From an uncultured Lachnospiraceae bacterium (GTDB lineage Bacteria; Bacillota; Clostridia; Lachnospirales; Lachnospiraceae): 64,000 nucleotides of DNA. A program made the translations under genes and the position numbers. The stretch's first letter is position 1. Each line of letters opens with the position of its first letter. Positions 40,997 through 50,545 of this stretch are shown piece by piece. The notes beneath the pieces were generated by a model. The model saw only the letters and a list, made by a program, of their open reading frames with translations, searched no databases and was not told where the DNA came from. The stretch lies in contig CAJTVN010000007.1 of the NCBI GenBank assembly GCA_910579685.1, positions 62,001-126,000 on the forward strand, given 5' to 3'.

Positions 40997-43686
40997 TTCA
41001 TTTTGATGATGTAAAAGGTAGAGTAATAAATTATCTGGAAGAGTTTAGAGACGATACGACGGGCAGGCTTTATATTATAAGAGATATCTATGGTAAAATT
41101 TCGATTTATATTATGGGATCGTATGATTCTGAAGATATAAAAAATGAAATCCTGGAAATGATAGGTGAAAATTGGATTGGCCAGGTGCGCTGTATTAATA
41201 AGAACAGTATACTGTTTGATGAAATTTATAAAAGTGTCCGTCAGGTTGATAAAGATATTTATTATGGCGAACGTCCGTTAGTAAAGAAAAATTGGAATTA
41301 TGGTTCAAAGGTAAGATTGGCGAACCAGGCAAAAAACATTACGTTTTATTCCTATAAAGGCGGTGTGGGCAGGACGACAACCTTAGCCCTTACCGCATTG
41401 CAGATAGCCCGCAAAGGGAAAAAAGTTGTAGTGATCGACATGGATTTGGAGGCCCCTGGATTGTCTACCATTTTAAAGCAGGAGGATGGAATAGAGTATC
41501 CTAAATATGGAGTGGTGGATTTTCTGGTGGAGTGCGAAAAAGAGAATGGACAGATCGACTTGAACGAGTATGTCTATTCGTTTGCATCAAAAGAGTTATT
41601 GGGGATGAATGGCGGGGAGCTGTATGTCATGCAGGCAGCCAACCTTTTGGTAGGTGGCGGTGAAAACTATTACAATAAGCTTTCCCGTATTGATTTTAAT
41701 ATGGAAAAATTTTATCAAAACAATAATCCTGTGACAAATCTATTCGAGCAGATAAATATTCAGTATCAGCCGGATTACATTTTGATAGATTCCAGAGCCG
41801 GAATACATGATATCGGAGGACTGACACTGTTCAATTATTCCGATGAAGTGGTGGCATTGTTTTATGGAAATGAACAAAATATGGTTGGCCTTGATTTTGT
41901 CCTGCCTAAATTATGTAGAAAAGATATTCCTTTTTATCTGATAAATACGCCTGTTCCCGTATTAGAGGATGTGGCCAGGGAAGAGATTGATTATTATATC
42001 AGTAATAGCCTGCATATTCTGGAAAGGGAGAACTATTTCGATGATATTCCGGACTTGTATGATGAATCATCCGTACATTTTCCACTGAATATCAGTTATG
42101 ATGCGGTTACGGCAAATATCAATTCAGAGTCAAAGCTGCTGCAATTAATGATGCGTGATGGTGAGAAGAATATTTATAAGCAGATTGCCGATTTGCTTGA
42201 AAAGCCCCAGGAGGATACGGCGGAGAGCTTTATAAAAACTGACCGGAAGGCAATCCTGCAGGCGGTTGAAGGGATTATTAAGGTAGAGACTCCTTCGGCG
42301 GAAAATGAATTCGATTCTTATGAAAGTTTAAAGAAGAATTTTTATCCGTTGAAAGAATATAAATATATTTTCGATAACAGCAAGTTTATTATTACAGGCT
42401 CAAAGGGGAGTGGAAAGACGGCTTTGTTCAAGGTATTAAGCTGTGAAAGATATGCCAAGGAAATGGCGGAATATATTGGTATTCCAGAGCGGGAAGTATC
42501 ATTTAACACCTGGCTGGTCGGACTGGATGCCACGGAAGAGTTCCCTGATAAGGCAAATTTCAGAGCCATTGGAAGAATGCGTGATACAGAATATTATTTG
42601 GTGTATTGGAAAATACTTGCAGTCAGAACTCTGAAAGAAATTATCAAGCAATATAAGATAAGCGGATACGCATATCTGGAAGAAATTTTTTCCTGTAAAT
42701 ACAGTCAGATTATCGATTACATTCAGAAATACGGCAATCTAAATGTGGAGCTGTCCGAGCTTTTAGGCGAAGTGAACCGTTATCTGGAGAGGGATCGCAG
42801 AGTAATCACGATTACGTATGATTCTCTTGATATATGTATTGACAAAGAATTCAGAAGCGGATTGATTTCGGAATTGGTTGCCTTTTGGGCGGAAAACAAT
42901 TTGAGATATAAAAATTTACGGACCAAAATATTTTTACGCAACGATATTTTTAAGAATGAAGTTTTACTCACAGATAAAATCAAGCTGAATAATTATAGAA
43001 GTAACGTCGAGTGGACTTATGATTATCTGCTTGCCATGCTGTGGAAACGTATGATGGAAGCCAGTGACGAACTGAAACTTTTAATGAAGACGGCGTTAGA
43101 AGAAGCGGGTTATTCTTTGACGGAATCCAGTTTGGTAGGTATTGTGCCAAAGCCAAATGAAGAGATTAATAAGATTATGTTGAATACGCTGGTGGGTGAG
43201 CGGATGGGGAAGGACAAGACGTATACCTATAATTGGATCCTTTACCGTCTGGCGGATACCAACAACAAGATTGTCCCCCGCAGTATTATAAAACTGTTTT
43301 CTACCGCATCCAGATATGAATTGGACGAAATAGAGATGGGAAATAAAGATGGCGCAAAAATATTAAAGCCCAGGTCTCTAAAAAATTCGATCGAAGAAGT
43401 TTCAAAGGACAGAGTGACCGACATGAGTGAGGAATATGCAGAATACCGTCCTATATTTGACAATTTGAAGAACTACTGCAGTATATTCCCCACGGATGAG
43501 GAAACCTTGCATTATGCTCTGATCAAATGCGGGATGAATGAGGAAAACCTCAAGACAGTGATAGACAACCTGATTGACATTGGAATACTGAAGGAATACC
43601 AGAGAAGGAAAAGCGATCCGATCAGATACCATATACCGGATATCTATTTGAAGGGGATGAAGTTGAGAAGGAAGGGAGACAAATAA
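40993..43686 (+). CDS. Two-ATPase protein: MinD/ParA-like KGGVGRT plus second P-loop
   Basis: 897 residues in four parts. Residues 1-105 are a unique N-terminal domain. A MinD/ParA-like domain follows, with deviant Walker A YSYKGGVGRTT (Lys122) and VVIDMDLEAPGL, plus ILIDSRAG as Walker B. A second P-loop GSKGSGKT lies at 469-476, with SLDICI downstream as possible Walker B, like STAND or Sll1717-type NTPases. The last ~150 residues look winged-helix. It is AT-richer than the flagellar genes around it. KGGVGRT proteins are recurrent in bacterial conflict loci; a defence role here is inference. No ParB or centromere-like repeats are present. Confidence 0.75.
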   Translation: MIHFDDVKGRVINYLEEFRDDTTGRLYIIRDIYGKISIYIMGSYDSEDIKNEILEMIGENWIGQVRCINKNSILFDEIYKSVRQVDKDIYYGERPLVKKNWNYGSKVRLANQAKNITFYSYKGGVGRTTTLALTALQIARKGKKVVVIDMDLEAPGLSTILKQEDGIEYPKYGVVDFLVECEKENGQIDLNEYVYSFASKELLGMNGGELYVMQAANLLVGGGENYYNKLSRIDFNMEKFYQNNNPVTNLFEQINIQYQPDYILIDSRAGIHDIGGLTLFNYSDEVVALFYGNEQNMVGLDFVLPKLCRKDIPFYLINTPVPVLEDVAREEIDYYISNSLHILERENYFDDIPDLYDESSVHFPLNISYDAVTANINSESKLLQLMMRDGEKNIYKQIADLLEKPQEDTAESFIKTDRKAILQAVEGIIKVETPSAENEFDSYESLKKNFYPLKEYKYIFDNSKFIITGSKGSGKTALFKVLSCERYAKEMAEYIGIPEREVSFNTWLVGLDATEEFPDKANFRAIGRMRDTEYYLVYWKILAVRTLKEIIKQYKISGYAYLEEIFSCKYSQIIDYIQKYGNLNVELSELLGEVNRYLERDRRVITITYDSLDICIDKEFRSGLISELVAFWAENNLRYKNLRTKIFLRNDIFKNEVLLTDKIKLNNYRSNVEWTYDYLLAMLWKRMMEASDELKLLMKTALEEAGYSLTESSLVGIVPKPNEEINKIMLNTLVGERMGKDKTYTYNWILYRLADTNNKIVPRSIIKLFSTASRYELDEIEMGNKDGAKILKPRSLKNSIEEVSKDRVTDMSEEYAEYRPIFDNLKNYCSIFPTDEETLHYALIKCGMNEENLKTVIDNLIDIGILKEYQRRKSDPIRYHIPDIYLKGMKLRRKGDK

Positions 43687-43753
43687 TAAGCCGGAGGACA
43701 GAGAGAGGTCAGCCTTGCAGCCAAACCCTTCCCATCCTCCTTGCGTATCTGGA

Positions 43754-44944
43754 CTAAAACGCCTCAGGAAACAACACCTGCATCATCTGGCAGGCCCGGT
43801 GGATATAGGTGTGGCGTTCCTTTACCTTGCGCAATCCCTGTTCGGCGATTTGCAGCCGCTCATCCTCGTGATCCAGATAATAAGCGATCTTATCCAGAAG
43901 CTCTGCCGTGTTTTCGTAACATTCCAGATCCTCCCCGACGGTAAAATATTCCGGAATCTCGCTCTGGTAATTGGTGATCAGAAAACCTCCGCAGCCCAGA
44001 ATATCCCAGATGCGCTGGGAGAGACCGCTTCGGATGGAGTGCATGGTAATGTTCAGATTGATTTTACTGCTGGAAAATATTCTGGGCATTTCCGTATGGG
44101 TGGTAGCGCCGCCCCTGCAGCGGATGCCGGGAACATGCGCCAAATCCGAAGTATCGCTTCTGGTGTACAAATCCACGGGAAATTCCTGCCCGACCTGCGC
44201 AAGGGTGCGGATACGCTCCAGAGAGGAAACCTGCATACCCAGATAGTAGTTGGCGGCCACGAAGGAGTCCGTGTTCTCAAAAGCGTCAGGAAGCCGGTAG
44301 AACGAGCTGTCGGCCTGACGGATGGCCTCGATCAGGGAAGGGGTGAGAGATTCCTCCAAAAGGGAATATTCGGGCACCTGCATCTGCGCCTCCATGATAC
44401 CGTCAGCATATCCTCTGTGAAAATCGTCGAGGGCAAGCCCTGCAAGAGGCGATTTTTCTTTGTACAGGGAACCCACAAAAGAGATGGTGCAGTCATACGG
44501 TTTGCGGTCTTTTTCAGACAGGGAAGAAAGCGTCCGTTCCCACCTGTCAACATTCGTTGCAAGGGGCAGGTAAAAAATCCCCCCGGGATTTTCCGGCTGA
44601 AATCTCTCATACTGCGTATGGTCAAACAGGAAGATCCGGTTGCAGCTGTTGCGGATGGCGGAGGAAAAAAGCTCCAGCACGGGACAGTCCACGCTCAGGG
44701 CCACATACAGGACGTGGAGCCGCTGGCAGATCTCGGATATGTAAGGGAAGAAGTTGACGCTGAACACAAAAGAAGCCTGATGTGTCAGGATTAATTCGCT
44801 CAGAGAGCGGATCCTCTCGCTGGCGGATATGGACTTCTGTTCCATCTCAATGCGCTCCTCGATCACGGTGATCCCGCAGGCCCTGAAGGCCTCAATAAGA
44901 TCCGGCTCGCAGATACTGTTGTAGCGGTGAATGATGATTTTCAT
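43754..44944 (-). CDS. CgeB/DUF3880-type glycosyltransferase
   Basis: A 396-residue GT-B-like protein transcribed against its neighbours. The N-terminal half is the DUF3880-like domain (ELILTHQASFVFSVNFFPYI), and the C-terminal half contains INLNITMHSIRSGLSQRIWDILGCGGFLITNYQSEIPEYF, the acceptor/donor loop typical of CgeB-family proteins. ATG 44944 follows AAGGAG on the minus strand and a TTGACA-N17-CATACT promoter. Probably adds a sugar to a protein or spore/flagellar surface glycan; the substrate is unknown. Confidence 0.82.
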   Translation of the reverse strand: MKIIIHRYNSICEPDLIEAFRACGITVIEERIEMEQKSISASERIRSLSELILTHQASFVFSVNFFPYISEICQRLHVLYVALSVDCPVLELFSSAIRNSCNRIFLFDHTQYERFQPENPGGIFYLPLATNVDRWERTLSSLSEKDRKPYDCTISFVGSLYKEKSPLAGLALDDFHRGYADGIMEAQMQVPEYSLLEESLTPSLIEAIRQADSSFYRLPDAFENTDSFVAANYYLGMQVSSLERIRTLAQVGQEFPVDLYTRSDTSDLAHVPGIRCRGGATTHTEMPRIFSSSKINLNITMHSIRSGLSQRIWDILGCGGFLITNYQSEIPEYFTVGEDLECYENTAELLDKIAYYLDHEDERLQIAEQGLRKVKERHTYIHRACQMMQVLFPEAF

Positions 44945-45299
44945 GAGGATCTCCTTGGATTTCTTTTATTGTCTTTCTTTTCGCTGATAACAGTATGTAC
45001 GATCGGATGGGAGTTGTCAAGGGCGCAGGATAAACCGATGCGTGCATTGACTTCCGGGGAGCGGATGGTATACTTTTAAGTGCGCATCTCGTATTTTGGA
45101 AAGAAATAAGCAGGAAAATCAGCAGAGCACAGGAAATACGACATGCAGGTGATTATGATGATTTTTATATTCAGTCAAAAAGCCCCTGCCACAATTTGTC
45201 TGCCTCAAAAGATTAACTATCTTGAAATTATGACGATAATATATTAAAATGAATTTGTATGTTCAAAAAGCCAGAAAACAGAGTTGAGGATGCCGGTAT
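44945..45299. promoter_or_regulatory. Divergent promoter region of the glycan island
   Basis: 355 bp without a gene. Minus strand: TTGACA (45020-45015), 17 bp, CATACT (44997-44992), driving the CgeB-like gene. Plus strand: TTGACT (45047-45052), 16 bp, TATACT (45069-45074); and a second TTGAAA (45222-45227), 17 bp, TAAAAT (45245-45250) just before the 45300 gene. Divergent -35 elements are only 26 bp apart. I see no further structure. Confidence 0.65.
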
Positions 45300-46652
45300 A
45301 TGAGGAAGACGAAGAAAAAGCGTGCCAGAGAGTATGTCAGGCTGCTTGACAAAGCCCATGAGGCAGTCAGGAAAGCGATTGAGACCCGAAATACAGGCAT
45401 TGCAATGGAGCTTTTGGAAGAGTGCCAGGATGCGGCGATACAGCTGGGCGGCCTGATTGAGGAGTCGGAAGGCGAGAATTTCAGTACGATTTCAATACTC
45501 GAAGATTACTGCGAGCTGGTCTACCAGATCCACGAGGCGGTAAGGGAAGATGCGAAAGCCGATGCGGGCAGGTTTTATAAGAGGCTGCACAAGTTTTCCA
45601 TTCAGATAGAGAACAGCATTAATAATGAGATAGCCACGCAGACGGAGGCCGTGTTTTTGCCATATAAGGCGTCCATGTGGGATTCCCTGGAAAGCGTGTG
45701 GAAAGCGGCGGACGAGGATCCGGACTGCAGCGCTTACGTGATTCCCATTCCCTACTATGACAAAAATCCGGACGGAAGCTTTGGGGAGGCGCATTATGAG
45801 GGGGACCAGTATCCGGCTTATGTGCCTGTCACGGACTACAACAGTTATGATTTCGAGGAACGCAGGCCGGATATTATTTTTGTACATAATCCCTATGACC
45901 AGTACAATCGTGTCACCAGCGTGCATCCCTTTTTTTACACATCGAATCTGAAAAAGTTTACTGACAAATTAGTATATATACCTTATTATATATTAGACGA
46001 GATTGATCCGGACAATCACGAGGCCGTGGATGGAGTCAAACATTTCTGCACGGTTCCCGGAGTAGTCAATGCGGACAAGGTTATCGTGCAGTCAAAAGGC
46101 TGGCGCCAGATCTATATCAATGTGATGACGGCGGAAATGGGAGAGGGGACCAGAAGCATCTGGGAGGAAAAGATTCTGGGACTTGGCTCGCCCAAGGTGG
46201 ACAAGGTGCTGGGCACCCGAATAGAGGATATCGAAATTCCAGAGGAATGGCGCAGGATCATCGATAAGCCGGATGGAAGCCGGAGGAAGATTATTTTTTA
46301 TAACACCTGCGTTACCGCCCTGCTCCAGCACGGGGAAAAGATGCTGAGAAAGATGGAGCAGGTATTTGAGACCTTCAAAGAAAATCAGGAGGAAGTGGCG
46401 CTTCTCTGGCGGCCTCATCCCCTGGTTCAGGCTACCATTGAATCCATGCGGCCGCAGCTCTGGGAAGAATACCGCAAGCTGGTGGAAAAATACCGGGAGG
46501 AAGGCTGGGGAATCTATGACGATACTCCGGACATGAACCGGGCGATCGTGCTCAGCGACGGGTATTACGGGGATGCAAGCAGTATCGTTCAGCTGTATGA
46601 GAAGACCGGGAAGCCGATTATGATGCAGGATGTGGAGGTTTTGAACGAATAA
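45300..46652 (+). CDS. CDP-glycerol glycerophosphotransferase-like protein
   Basis: A 450-residue protein resembling proteins annotated as CDP-glycerol:poly(glycerophosphate) transferases. A helical Lys/Glu-rich N-terminus (about 1-110) is followed by a GT-B-like region with FVHNPYDQYNRVTSVHPFFYT, NADKVIVQSKGW, LLWRPHPL and DGYYGDASSIVQLYEKTGKP, the last two matching the conserved HP and DSS-type loops of the family. It could add glycerol-phosphate to a surface glycan. The start follows GTTGAGG; the next gene is separated by 64 bp. Confidence 0.75.
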   Translation: MRKTKKKRAREYVRLLDKAHEAVRKAIETRNTGIAMELLEECQDAAIQLGGLIEESEGENFSTISILEDYCELVYQIHEAVREDAKADAGRFYKRLHKFSIQIENSINNEIATQTEAVFLPYKASMWDSLESVWKAADEDPDCSAYVIPIPYYDKNPDGSFGEAHYEGDQYPAYVPVTDYNSYDFEERRPDIIFVHNPYDQYNRVTSVHPFFYTSNLKKFTDKLVYIPYYILDEIDPDNHEAVDGVKHFCTVPGVVNADKVIVQSKGWRQIYINVMTAEMGEGTRSIWEEKILGLGSPKVDKVLGTRIEDIEIPEEWRRIIDKPDGSRRKIIFYNTCVTALLQHGEKMLRKMEQVFETFKENQEEVALLWRPHPLVQATIESMRPQLWEEYRKLVEKYREEGWGIYDDTPDMNRAIVLSDGYYGDASSIVQLYEKTGKPIMMQDVEVLNE

Positions 46653-46677
46653 ACAATGATGATAAAAAGAGGAGATA

Positions 46678-46705
46678 TGTGATAATTAAACTCCTAGTTA
46701 TCACA
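46678..46705 (+). repeat. Inverted repeat upstream of the poly-G gene
   Basis: Arms TGTGATAA and TTATCACA enclose a 12-nt spacer. It lies 12 bp before the methyltransferase ATG and 26 bp after the previous stop. It may be a protein-binding site or a weak hairpin; no T-run follows. Confidence 0.5.
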
Positions 46706-46716
46706 CGAGAGAAGAT

Positions 46717-47648
46717 ATGGATAAATTGTATCTGATGGAAAAAGTTAAAAATATTTACGAGAGCGGAGGAAATATTATTGAATATTTGACTACTGTGGGG
46801 GGGGGGAAAAACAGAATAACTCTTTAGAAGATATATTAATCAGTTATGATTTTCAGGCTGGAAATTATTATAGGGCATTCAAGCTAAATCCATCTAATTT
46901 TTCGAAACAATATGATGAAATGGCAGCAATTTTGAACTTATATATTAAAGCATGTGGAGGAGAAAGTACAATTTTAGAGGCAGGGGTTGGAGAAGGAAGA
47001 AGCATTGTCTCAATTTTAAATCGCATAGATGACATGAGAATAAAAAGGGCTTATGGGTTTGATGCTTCTTGGTCAAGACTTAAATATGCTGAAAAGTTTG
47101 AAAAAGATTTCGGAAAAAAGCAAAATAAGAAAATTTCTTTTTTTACTTCGGATCTTTTAAATATCGCTGTAAAAGATTCCGCTGTGGATGTCGTATTTAC
47201 GGTTCATGCGGCAGAACCGAATGGAGGACAAGAAAGACGTGTTTTAGAAGAGCTATATCGTACTACTGGGAAATATTTGGTAATGTTTGAGCCATTATAT
47301 GAGTTTGCAAATGAAGACGCAAAAAAGAGAATGGAATATCATGGCTATGTAACTTGCTTACACGAAAAAGCGGTGGAATTAGGATATTCTATTATAGAGC
47401 ACAGACTTCTAAAAAATTTGTTCGATAGTATGAATCCTACAGGGGTATTAGTGATTGAAAAAAGATCTGAGGCAAATTGCTGTGAGGAAAATATATTTTG
47501 TGATCCCATTTTAAAAGCAGATATGCGGATTGGAAATAATGAATATTACTGCGAAAAAACAATGTTGGCATATCCGGTGATATTAGGAATACCTTGTCTT
47601 TTATTAAATAATGCTGTAGTAGCTACAAAATATAATGAGTTTATTTAG
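46717..47648 (+). pseudogene. SAM-dependent methyltransferase, frameshifted at a poly-G tract (phase-off as read)
   Basis: Read from ATG 46717, the frame passes through ten G at 46797-46806 and stops at TAG 46825. A second open frame runs from the tract to 47648 without a stop. With one G more (11), or two fewer (8), the two join as a single protein of about 310 residues, VGGGEKQNNSLEDIL... across the junction. The downstream part has motif I LEAGVGEGRS, GFDAS and VFTVHAAEPNG, a class I methyltransferase. ATG 46920 alone could give a short form lacking the N-terminus. Classed as a pseudogene only because it is broken in this copy. Confidence 0.8.
46797..46806 (+). repeat. Homopolymeric tract of ten G inside the methyltransferase gene
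   Basis: Ten consecutive G, 80 bases into the coding sequence, at the exact point where the reading frame breaks. Long G runs in coding DNA are hypermutable by slipped-strand mispairing. In an AT-rich gene, this is a sharp exception. Confidence 0.95.
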
Positions 47649-47701
47649 ATAATGAAGAATAAATTTTGAGGAAGAGAACGATTAAAAAGAAAGATTGTGA
47701 T

Positions 47702-48679
47702 ATGAAAGTATTGGTAACGGGTGCAGATGGTTTTATAGGAAGCCATCTGACAGAAGGTTTGGTAAAAAGAGGATATTGGGTAAGGGCATTTGTTTTTTAT
47801 AACTCTTTCAATACATGGGGATGGCTGGATTCCTTAAGTGATGAAATATTAAAAAATGTAGAGATTTTTCAGGGAGATGTCCGTGATCCAAATGGTGTCG
47901 AGGAAGCAATGAAAGATATGGATGCAGTGTTTCATCTGGCAGCGTTAATAGCGATACCGTTTAGTTACTGTTCACCGGACACCTATGTTGATACAAATAT
48001 TAAAGGCACATTAAATATACTTCAGGCTGCGAGAAAACTTGGAACAAAACGAGTGTTGGTCACATCAACATCAGAAGTCTATGGTACGGCACAGTATGTT
48101 CCGATTGATGAGAAACATCCATTACAAGGGCAATCGCCGTATTCGGCAACCAAGATAGGCGCAGACAGACTGGCGGAAAGTTTTTATCGTTCTTTTCAGG
48201 TACCAGTGACAATTGTACGGCCTTTCAATACGTATGGACCGAGGCAGTCGGCAAGGGCAGTTATACCCACAATTATCACACAGTTGTTGGCAGGGAAGAG
48301 AGAAATAAAATTAGGGTCTCTGATGCCAACAAGAGATTTCAATTATGTGAAAGATACTGTTCAGGGATTTATATCGATTTATGAATCGGATCAAACAACT
48401 GGAGAGGAGATAAACATCGCAACTCAAAAAGAAATCTCTATAGGACAACTTGCAAATGAGTTAATAAGACAAATAAATCCAGAAGCAAAAATAGTTTGTG
48501 ACCAACAGAGGTTAAGACCGAAGAAGAGTGAGGTAAACAGGCTGCTTGGGTGTAATGAGAAGATTAAGCGGTTAACAGATTGGCAGCCTCAATATACTTT
48601 TGAGAGCGGGCTTGCCGAGACTGTCGATTTTTTCCGACATAATTTAGAGAGATATAGGCCAGACATTTATAATATGTAG
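47702..48679 (+). CDS. legB: Nucleotide-sugar 4,6-dehydratase, LegB type
   Basis: First committed step toward legionaminic acid: GDP- or UDP-GlcNAc to the 4-keto-6-deoxy sugar. Short-chain dehydrogenase fold: GADGFIGSH (about 7-15), TSTSEVYG, and YSATK with Tyr147 and Lys151; 326 residues. I chose ATG 47702 since it starts at the conserved MKVLVTG; an in-frame TTG at 47666 would add 12 residues unlike the family. Followed 41 bp later by the PtmE-like gene, the order seen in legionaminic loci. Confidence 0.85.
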   Translation: MKVLVTGADGFIGSHLTEGLVKRGYWVRAFVFYNSFNTWGWLDSLSDEILKNVEIFQGDVRDPNGVEEAMKDMDAVFHLAALIAIPFSYCSPDTYVDTNIKGTLNILQAARKLGTKRVLVTSTSEVYGTAQYVPIDEKHPLQGQSPYSATKIGADRLAESFYRSFQVPVTIVRPFNTYGPRQSARAVIPTIITQLLAGKREIKLGSLMPTRDFNYVKDTVQGFISIYESDQTTGEEINIATQKEISIGQLANELIRQINPEAKIVCDQQRLRPKKSEVNRLLGCNEKIKRLTDWQPQYTFESGLAETVDFFRHNLERYRPDIYNM

Positions 48680-48720
48680 TTAGTCAACCGGTATGCTAAG
48701 AAGGCGGTGCCCATACAGAT

Positions 48721-49797
48721 ATGAAAGAAGACCTAAGTACACTTACTGACTTTTCATTTAATACAATATCGGAAAAAGCGAGTTTGAAGCAGGCTTTGGA
48801 ACAATTGGACAAAGTTTTAGTGAAGATATTATTTGTGATGGAAAATGATGTGTTTGTAGCAGCACTTACAGATGGGGATGTAAGAAGGGCAATTTTGGCA
48901 GGCGCACTGTTAGATACATCAATCTCACAAATAGCTAATTATAATCCGCAATATTTGGAATATGATGATGCAAATCTGGCCCATAAGCGCTTGGGAAAGA
49001 TAAATGCGTTGCCGGTGGTTGATAAAGAAAGAAAAATTCTTAAAGTATATATCAAGGGTGGGAGCAGGCAGCAAAATATGTACGAGAAGCTCAGTGCTCC
49101 AGTGGTAATCATGGCGGGAGGCTTGGGAACAAGGCTATACCCCTATACAAAGATTCTTCCAAAACCGTTGATTCCTGTTGCGGATATGCCAATTTCTGAG
49201 AGGATAATCCAGTCATTGAAAAAAGTTGGGTGCACAGAATTTCACATGATAGTAAACTATAAAAGAAATATGATAAAAGCCTATTTTAATGATTCTGATT
49301 GCGACTATAATATACATTTTTGGGATGAAATCAGACCGCTTGGAACGGGCGGAGGTTTGTATCTTTTGCGAGATTGTATCAAAGATATGTTTATATTGAC
49401 CAACTGTGATATTTTGATTTTAGATGATGTTACAAAGATCGTAAATCATCATAAGAAAAGCGGCAATATGGTTACAATGGTTTGTTCGCTAAAAAATTTT
49501 GAGATTCCATATGGAGTCGTTAATTTTTCAGAGGGTGGCGAGATATCTTCTTTTGAGGAAAAGCCACAAATGTCCTTTTTTACAAACACAGGGTATTATA
49601 TTTTAGAGAAAGATGTATTTCGTTATATTAACCAGGATGAAGAAATAGGAATGCCAGATATTATTGAACGAATGCGAAAAGCCGGGTGTAAAATTGGAGT
49701 TTATCCTATTAGTGACAATGCTTGGATGGATATGGGACAGTTTGACTCTATGGAAAGTATGGAGCTTAGATTAAAAGAAAATAACTTATATTTATAA
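48721..49797 (+). CDS. ptmE: CBS-domain sugar-1-phosphate nucleotidyltransferase, PtmE-like
   Basis: Makes the nucleotide-sugar precursor (in Campylobacter, PtmE forms GDP-GlcN for legionaminic acid). Two CBS-like repeats (about 1-120) precede a nucleotidyltransferase core starting at MAGGLGTRLYPYTKILPKPLIPV (residue 131), with CDIL, FEEKP and DIIERM. 358 residues with a CBS pair is the specific PtmE architecture. It lies between legB and the NeuD-like gene, consistent with the GDP-linked route. Confidence 0.82.
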   Translation: MKEDLSTLTDFSFNTISEKASLKQALEQLDKVLVKILFVMENDVFVAALTDGDVRRAILAGALLDTSISQIANYNPQYLEYDDANLAHKRLGKINALPVVDKERKILKVYIKGGSRQQNMYEKLSAPVVIMAGGLGTRLYPYTKILPKPLIPVADMPISERIIQSLKKVGCTEFHMIVNYKRNMIKAYFNDSDCDYNIHFWDEIRPLGTGGGLYLLRDCIKDMFILTNCDILILDDVTKIVNHHKKSGNMVTMVCSLKNFEIPYGVVNFSEGGEISSFEEKPQMSFFTNTGYYILEKDVFRYINQDEEIGMPDIIERMRKAGCKIGVYPISDNAWMDMGQFDSMESMELRLKENNLYL

Positions 49798-49848
49798 CGG
49801 GCATGTTTTTGTGACGAGGAAAGAACGCCGTTGGAAAGGGAAGGTGCT

Positions 49849-50517
49849 ATGAACTGGAAGGGGCTGCCTCTTTTAATTTTTGGAACATCAGGAATTTCTA
49901 AAGAAACAAAAACTATAGTAGACGAAATCAACCAAAGTAATTATGAGAATGTGTATGATTTTCTTGGATTTATTTCCGAACAAAGGAAAGATATTGGGAA
50001 AAAGGTTGGAAAAAATGTAGTTGTCTGTTCTGATGAAAATTTTGGAGAGTATATAGAATGTTTTCCGATTATTGGAATAATAATTCCGATTGGAACACCT
50101 GAGATAAAGAGAAACATATATGAAAGGATATGTAAATATTCAAATTTAGTTTTCCCAAATATAATTTCACCATCTGCTCGAATCATGGAGAGTTCCAGCA
50201 TTCAAATAGGAATGGGGAATATAATATGCAGTGGATGTATTTTGACTACGGAGATTGATATAGGTGATTTCAATTTAGTGAACCTTAATTCTACGATAGG
50301 CCATAATGTGCATATAGGTAACTATAACATAATAAATCCACTAGTTTCAGTTTCTGGCGGAGTCGAAATACACGATGAGGTATTAGTGGGTGCCGGAAGT
50401 TCAATAAAACAGGGCGTGATACTAAAATCCAACAGTATAGTCGGTATGGGTGCTATTATACCTAAAACGGTAGAAGAAAATACGATAATGATTTGTCAGG
50501 CGGCTCATAAGAAGTAA
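49849..50517 (+). CDS. NeuD/LegH-like sugar acetyltransferase
   Basis: 222 residues: N-terminal Rossmann-like segment (LLIFGTSGISKETKTIVDEI) then a left-handed beta-helix of hexapeptides with the catalytic His in TIGHNVHIG, as in PglD/NeuD. It may N-acetylate the 4-amino group (LegH) or O-acetylate the finished acid (NeuD-like). ATG 49849 is taken over the upstream TTG because AAGGGAAGG stands before it. Next comes legI after 28 bp. Confidence 0.82.
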   Translation: MNWKGLPLLIFGTSGISKETKTIVDEINQSNYENVYDFLGFISEQRKDIGKKVGKNVVVCSDENFGEYIECFPIIGIIIPIGTPEIKRNIYERICKYSNLVFPNIISPSARIMESSSIQIGMGNIICSGCILTTEIDIGDFNLVNLNSTIGHNVHIGNYNIINPLVSVSGGVEIHDEVLVGAGSSIKQGVILKSNSIVGMGAIIPKTVEENTIMICQAAHKK

Positions 50518-50545
50518 ATGATTGAAGCGTAGAAGGGATGATAGG

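Noticed and set aside
40993..43686. Plasmid partition ParA
   Set aside because: MinD-like motif is present, but there is no parB, no parS-like repeats, and a second P-loop ATPase is fused on.
43715..44794. 359-codon plus-strand frame
   Set aside because: Antisense to the CgeB-like glycosyltransferase, which has an SD, a promoter and recognisable motifs. The antisense product has no family resemblance.
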